From Actinomycetes bacterium (GTDB lineage: Bacteria; Actinomycetota; CALGFH01), in NCBI GenBank assembly GCA_030152105.1, contig JASLIH010000404.1, positions 1 to 7,638 on the forward strand: DNA of 7,638 nt. The letters are read 5' to 3'. The notes below the pieces were generated by a model. The model saw nothing but the letters and a program-made list of their open reading frames with translations. It searched no databases and was not told the DNA's origin. The position numbers and the translations under genes are program-made. Shown in pieces: positions 4,863 to 7,638 of the stretch (position 1 is the first letter of the stretch; every line of letters starts with the position of its first letter).

Positions 4863-6530
4863 ATGTCGCGGATGTGGTCGCCTGCCGGCGGGGTCCCGGA
4901 TCGCCCGCCGCCCTTCGGGGTGTGGGTGGGCGTGCCGGCGACGGTGGCCCGCGACCCGGCCCCGCCCGAGGGGCCCAAGCCGCCGCTGTGGCGCCGCTCG
5001 GTGGCCCTCCTGACGGTCGCCGGCACCCTGGCCACGGCTATGGTCGCCGGCTCTATCGTGGCCATGGTGGACCGCCTGGGGGCGTCGACCCCGCCGCCGC
5101 CCGTCCCGGTCACGGCCCCGACCCTGGCCAGCCTGAACGGGGCCATCGCCAACGGCGAGCAGTTCCTGGGCGGGCTCTACAAGCCGCTCGGCCGGGCCGG
5201 GGCGGTCCAGTCCGAGCACTACGGGCTGCCGATCCGGGTGCGGTTCCCGGGCTACAGGCGCTGGGTGCTGCTGGGCCAGGGCGACAACGGCACCTGCGAG
5301 CCCTCCGCGTGCCCGCTGCCCACCGCCATCCGCAGCCTCGAGTCGGGCTACGCCACCGAGGCCTACGAGCTGCGCTACGCCACCCCGTCCTCGGCCGACG
5401 GGCTGCGGCTGCGGGCCCAGATCGACTGGGACGTCGGCGGCGGCCGGTACCAGGTGAGCGTGACCGCGCTCTCCTTCGACGACCCGGCGACGACGGCCGA
5501 GGTCTGGCTCGACGACGTCCGCCTCGGCACCTTCGCGGCCGGGCCGGTCGACGGCCAGCCGCCGGTCCTGCGCCGCAGCTTCCCCATCCGCGAGGCCGGC
5601 CACCTGCGCAGCTTCCGCTACACGGTCCGCCACGCGACCCAGCTGGCCTGGCTGCACGCGGTCAGCCGCAACGACGACAACCGCTCGACCGCCCTGGCCC
5701 GGTTCATGCTCAAGGCCGGGTTCGTGCCCGGGCGGGACCTCCGGGCGGCCATCTTCGGCCGCGGCCGCGACGCCCCGCGCGACTTCAGCTACCGCCACGA
5801 GCCGTTCCTGGACGCCTACGGCGACTGCCAGCTCGACCCGCCGGCCACGCCCCTGGCCTACCCCTACCGGTCCAAGGCGTGTGTGGGCAACGTGCAGCCG
5901 TACCTGCTGGCGGCGCGCTACGACACCCTGCTGCCGGCGATCGAGGCTCTCCAGGCCCTGAACCGCGGCGAGTCGCCCGACAACGCCTACCGGGACCAGT
6001 CGGCGCTGCTGCCGATGGTCACCACCTCGGCCAGCCGGACCGCCGACGAGCTGGAGCGACACTTCGACCGGCTCGGCTTCGGCGTCCCCCGCTGCACCCC
6101 GCTGGGCTGCGACCGGGAGCGGGCCAGCGCCGTACGGACCTTCACCTTCGGCATGCTGGAGACGGTGCTCGGCTACAGCGGCGGGGAGCTCGACCGCCGC
6201 CACTACGCCGACGCTGTGGCCAACCTGGCCCTGCGGGTCCAGATCGGCGAGGACGGCGTCGTCCGGGCCGCCGACCGGGTCGCCTACCGCCCGGCGCTGC
6301 GGGGCGGGTTCCTCTCCTACTGGGACGCCGACCGCCGCTACCTCAAGCCCGCCGGGGTCGTCCAGGCGATGGCCGACCGCTTCAACATGCCGCCCGAGTA
6401 CCTGGGCCTACGGCCGACCGACAGCGAGACCGGCTTTGACGCCTACGCCTTCCTGGCCCTGTACCGCTGCGCCAAGTACCAGGTCGGCTGCAAGCTGGTC
6501 GGTTCCGCCAGCCCCACCAACGCCCCCTAG
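4863..6530 (+). CDS. Membrane-anchored extracytoplasmic protein of unknown family, eight cysteines
   Basis: 555 residues; I do not recognise a family. Residues 1-43 are a Pro-rich, probably cytoplasmic tail ending in the basic PLWRRS. Residues 47-69 are one hydrophobic membrane segment, followed by a Pro-rich linker (74-86, STPPPPVPVTAP), so the large remainder should lie outside the membrane (type II anchor). The exported part starts with a helix LNGAIANGEQFLGGLY (91-106), continues with a strand-rich region (about 120-260, with LRLRAQIDWDVGGGRYQVSVTAL and a VWLDDVRLGTF stretch), then helices to the end (FDAYAFLALYRCAKYQVGC near 525-543). All eight cysteines are in the exported part (145, 150, 322, 340, 411, 416, 536, 543), mostly as close pairs (CX4C, CX4C, CX6C), which fits disulfides. 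The alternating helices at both ends could suggest an alpha/alpha-toroid enzyme, but I see no catalytic signature. It is divergent from the receiver gene and convergent with the broken kinase, sharing stop bases with it. Confidence 0.82.
   Translation: MSRMWSPAGGVPDRPPPFGVWVGVPATVARDPAPPEGPKPPLWRRSVALLTVAGTLATAMVAGSIVAMVDRLGASTPPPPVPVTAPTLASLNGAIANGEQFLGGLYKPLGRAGAVQSEHYGLPIRVRFPGYRRWVLLGQGDNGTCEPSACPLPTAIRSLESGYATEAYELRYATPSSADGLRLRAQIDWDVGGGRYQVSVTALSFDDPATTAEVWLDDVRLGTFAAGPVDGQPPVLRRSFPIREAGHLRSFRYTVRHATQLAWLHAVSRNDDNRSTALARFMLKAGFVPGRDLRAAIFGRGRDAPRDFSYRHEPFLDAYGDCQLDPPATPLAYPYRSKACVGNVQPYLLAARYDTLLPAIEALQALNRGESPDNAYRDQSALLPMVTTSASRTADELERHFDRLGFGVPRCTPLGCDRERASAVRTFTFGMLETVLGYSGGELDRRHYADAVANLALRVQIGEDGVVRAADRVAYRPALRGGFLSYWDADRRYLKPAGVVQAMADRFNMPPEYLGLRPTDSETGFDAYAFLALYRCAKYQVGCKLVGSASPTNAP
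6527..6530. other. CTAG palindrome shared by two convergent stop codons
   Basis: Bases 6528-6530 read TAG for the rightward 555-aa gene and 6529-6527 read TAG for the leftward kinase. The two genes overlap by four bases and use one palindrome for both stops, so there is no room for a terminator between them. Confidence 0.85.
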
Positions 6531-6931
6531 GGCGACGACCGAGGGCGGTGACCGCCCAGCGGCACGTGGACCATTGGCACCCGGCTGTCGACCCAGTCCA
6601 GGTCCGGGTCGGCCGGGTGGACGGCCGACCCGTCGGCCAGCCGGGGCGCCTCGGCCGGGTCCACGATCAGCTGGCGGGGCAGCAGCACCAGGGCGGTCAC
6701 GCCGCCGTACCAGGAGTGGCGGAGCTGGACCCTGATCCCGTGCTTGGAGGCGAGCTGGGTGACCACGAAGAAGCCGAGCATCTTGGCCAGGGCGAAGTCG
6801 ACGTCGGGCGGCTTGGCGAGGCGCTGATTGACCTTGACCAGCTGCTCGTCGGTCATCCCAAGGCCCTGGTCCTCGATCTCGAGCAGGTAGCCGGCGGGCA
6901 GCGGCTGGCCGGCCACCAGGGCCTTGGTGCC

Positions 6932-6937
6932 GGGGGG
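6932..6937 (-). other. Frameshift site: run of six G (six C on the coding strand)
   Basis: The two halves of the kinase ATPase domain meet at this homopolymer. With five instead of six bases the coding strand reads TCC GCC CCC GGC ACC AAG in one frame (S-A-P-G-T-K) and the domain is whole. Homopolymers are common places both for read errors and for real slippage mutations. Confidence 0.8.
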
Positions 6938-7638
6938 CGGAGAAGGTGACGGCGTTCTCGATCAGCTCGGCCAGCAGGTGCACCAGGTCGATCCCGGCCG
7001 GCCCCTCGACCTCGACCTCGCCGGTGGTCAGCAGGTCGACCCGCCGCCCCCGGTACACCTGGGCACCGGACCCCTCCTGGCCTGGCTCGCTGGCGACGGC
7101 CGGGCCACCGGGGTCGGCCTCGGCGACGGCCGAGCGCAGGAGCACGTTCATAGGCACCGGGCGGGCCCAGCGGCCGGCGGGCTCGGTGCCGGCCACCGAG
7201 AACAGGGTCTCGGCGGTGCGGCGCAGCCGGTTGGCCAGGTGGTCGACCCCCAGCAGGCCCTGGCGACGGTGCGGGTCGGGCTCCTCGGTGGCCAGCTCCT
7301 CGAGCAGCTGGAGCTGGCGGGCGGCCAGCGCCTGGCCCCGCTTGGCCAGGCCGGGCACCAGCGCCCCGCCCCAGCCGGCCGCGCCCCGGCCGAGCGGGCC
7401 CGTGACCACCAGGAGCACCGCGGCCAGGGAGGCGACCAGGATCACGGCCAGCAGGACCAGCCGGTCGCGCAGCCGCCCCTCCCGCCCGGCCAGCCACACC
7501 CTGGACGCCCCGGCCAGGTCGGTGGCCACCTCCCGCTCCACCTGCCGCAGGGTCCCGGCCCGGGCGGTCAGCCCGGCCCGCCAGAGCCTCAGGTCGCCGA
7601 CGGCCGGCGCCCCGGCCGCCGGGTCGAGCAGGGCCAGC

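Larger units (their letters stand above)
6527..7638 (-). pseudogene. Nitrate-sensor-like histidine kinase, C-terminal part, broken by a frameshift
   Basis: The frame is open from the right edge (7638), so the N-terminus lies outside; the GTG at 7541 is probably internal. In order: end of a sensor region; one membrane segment (RLVLLAVILVASLAAVLLVV, about 7460-7400); a dimerisation helix region AKRGQALAARQLQLLEELA through GVDHLANRLRRTAETLFSVAG with the likely phospho-His at 7241-7239; then the HATPase N-box LLAELIENAVTF (about 6974-6939). There the frame breaks: it would run on in a wrong frame to 6408, while the rest of the ATPase continues in another frame from about 6931 to the TAG at 6527, with ALVAGQPLPAGYLLEIEDQGLGM (G1 box), KMLGFFVVTQLASKHGI and GGVTALVLLP. 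Removing one base from the six-G run at 6932-6937 joins them as FSAPGTKALVAGQP, as expected for this actinobacterial kinase family. Such kinases autophosphorylate at the membrane and signal to response regulators. Either the gene is newly inactivated or the base is a sequencing error. Confidence 0.85.

Noticed and set aside
4776..6203. 475-aa open frame on the minus strand opposite the 555-aa gene
   Set aside because: Its product is a low-complexity mix of Gly, Arg, Val, Ala and Gln with no motif, typical of antisense frames in GC-rich genes; the plus-strand protein has a membrane anchor, varied composition and a ribosome site.
4814..6439. 541-aa open frame on the plus strand, overlapping the 555-aa gene in another frame
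   Set aside because: The product is almost all Arg, Pro, Gly and Ala with no hydrophobic or structured pattern; it is a frame shadow.
6408..6526. Extension of the kinase frame past the frameshift to 6408
   Set aside because: After the frameshift this frame gives Pro/Arg/Gly-rich nonsense and overlaps the 3' end of the 555-aa gene; the true kinase C-terminus is in the other frame and ends at 6527.

Overview
The window is a GC-rich stretch (by eye well above 65 % GC, with G/C at nearly every third codon position and several GTG starts) from a bacterium that is probably a high-GC Actinomycetota or a similar soil lineage. The reasons are the large ATPase-type LuxR regulator tail, the actinobacterial style of the orphan histidine kinase, and the ClpP type. 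I cannot name a genus. I see no mobile element, CRISPR array, tRNA or rRNA; this looks like ordinary chromosomal DNA with several signalling genes and some orphans.

Layout, left to right. (1) 1-1114 (+): C-terminal part of a LuxR-family regulator ending in a GerE-type helix-turn-helix. (2) 1115-1216: convergent gap with an imperfect hairpin. (3) 1217-2455 (-): a ~10-TM membrane protein that resembles the sensor part of a histidine kinase but stops before any kinase domain. (4) 2456-2587: short divergent intergenic region. (5) 2588-3052 (+): small secreted allene-oxide-cyclase/dirigent-like barrel protein. (6) 4503-3058 (-): a leftward run of three genes: a stand-alone receiver (response regulator without output domain), clpP with an intact Ser-His-Asp triad, and a 107-aa orphan whose GTG start overlaps the clpP stop. 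(7) 4504-4862: the largest non-coding stretch, with an AT-rich promoter-like island carrying a perfect dyad and a GC-rich segment that can fold as a three-way junction. (8) 4863-6530 (+): a 555-aa membrane-anchored extracytoplasmic protein of unknown family with eight cysteines. (9) 7638-6527 (-): the C-terminal part of an actinobacterial nitrate-sensor-like histidine kinase, broken by a +1 frameshift in a run of six G; its stop codon shares the palindrome CTAG with the stop of gene 8.

How they may work together (inference). Four of the seven protein-coding loci are signal-transduction parts that each lack a piece: a membrane sensor without kinase, a receiver without output domain, a broken kinase, and a regulator whose N-terminus lies outside the window. 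The receiver and clpP may be co-transcribed, which could link phosphorelay signalling to proteolysis, but a 109-nt gap leaves this open. The most novel items are the 555-aa exoprotein and the small ClpP-coupled gene. I found no clear, complete, undescribed system.
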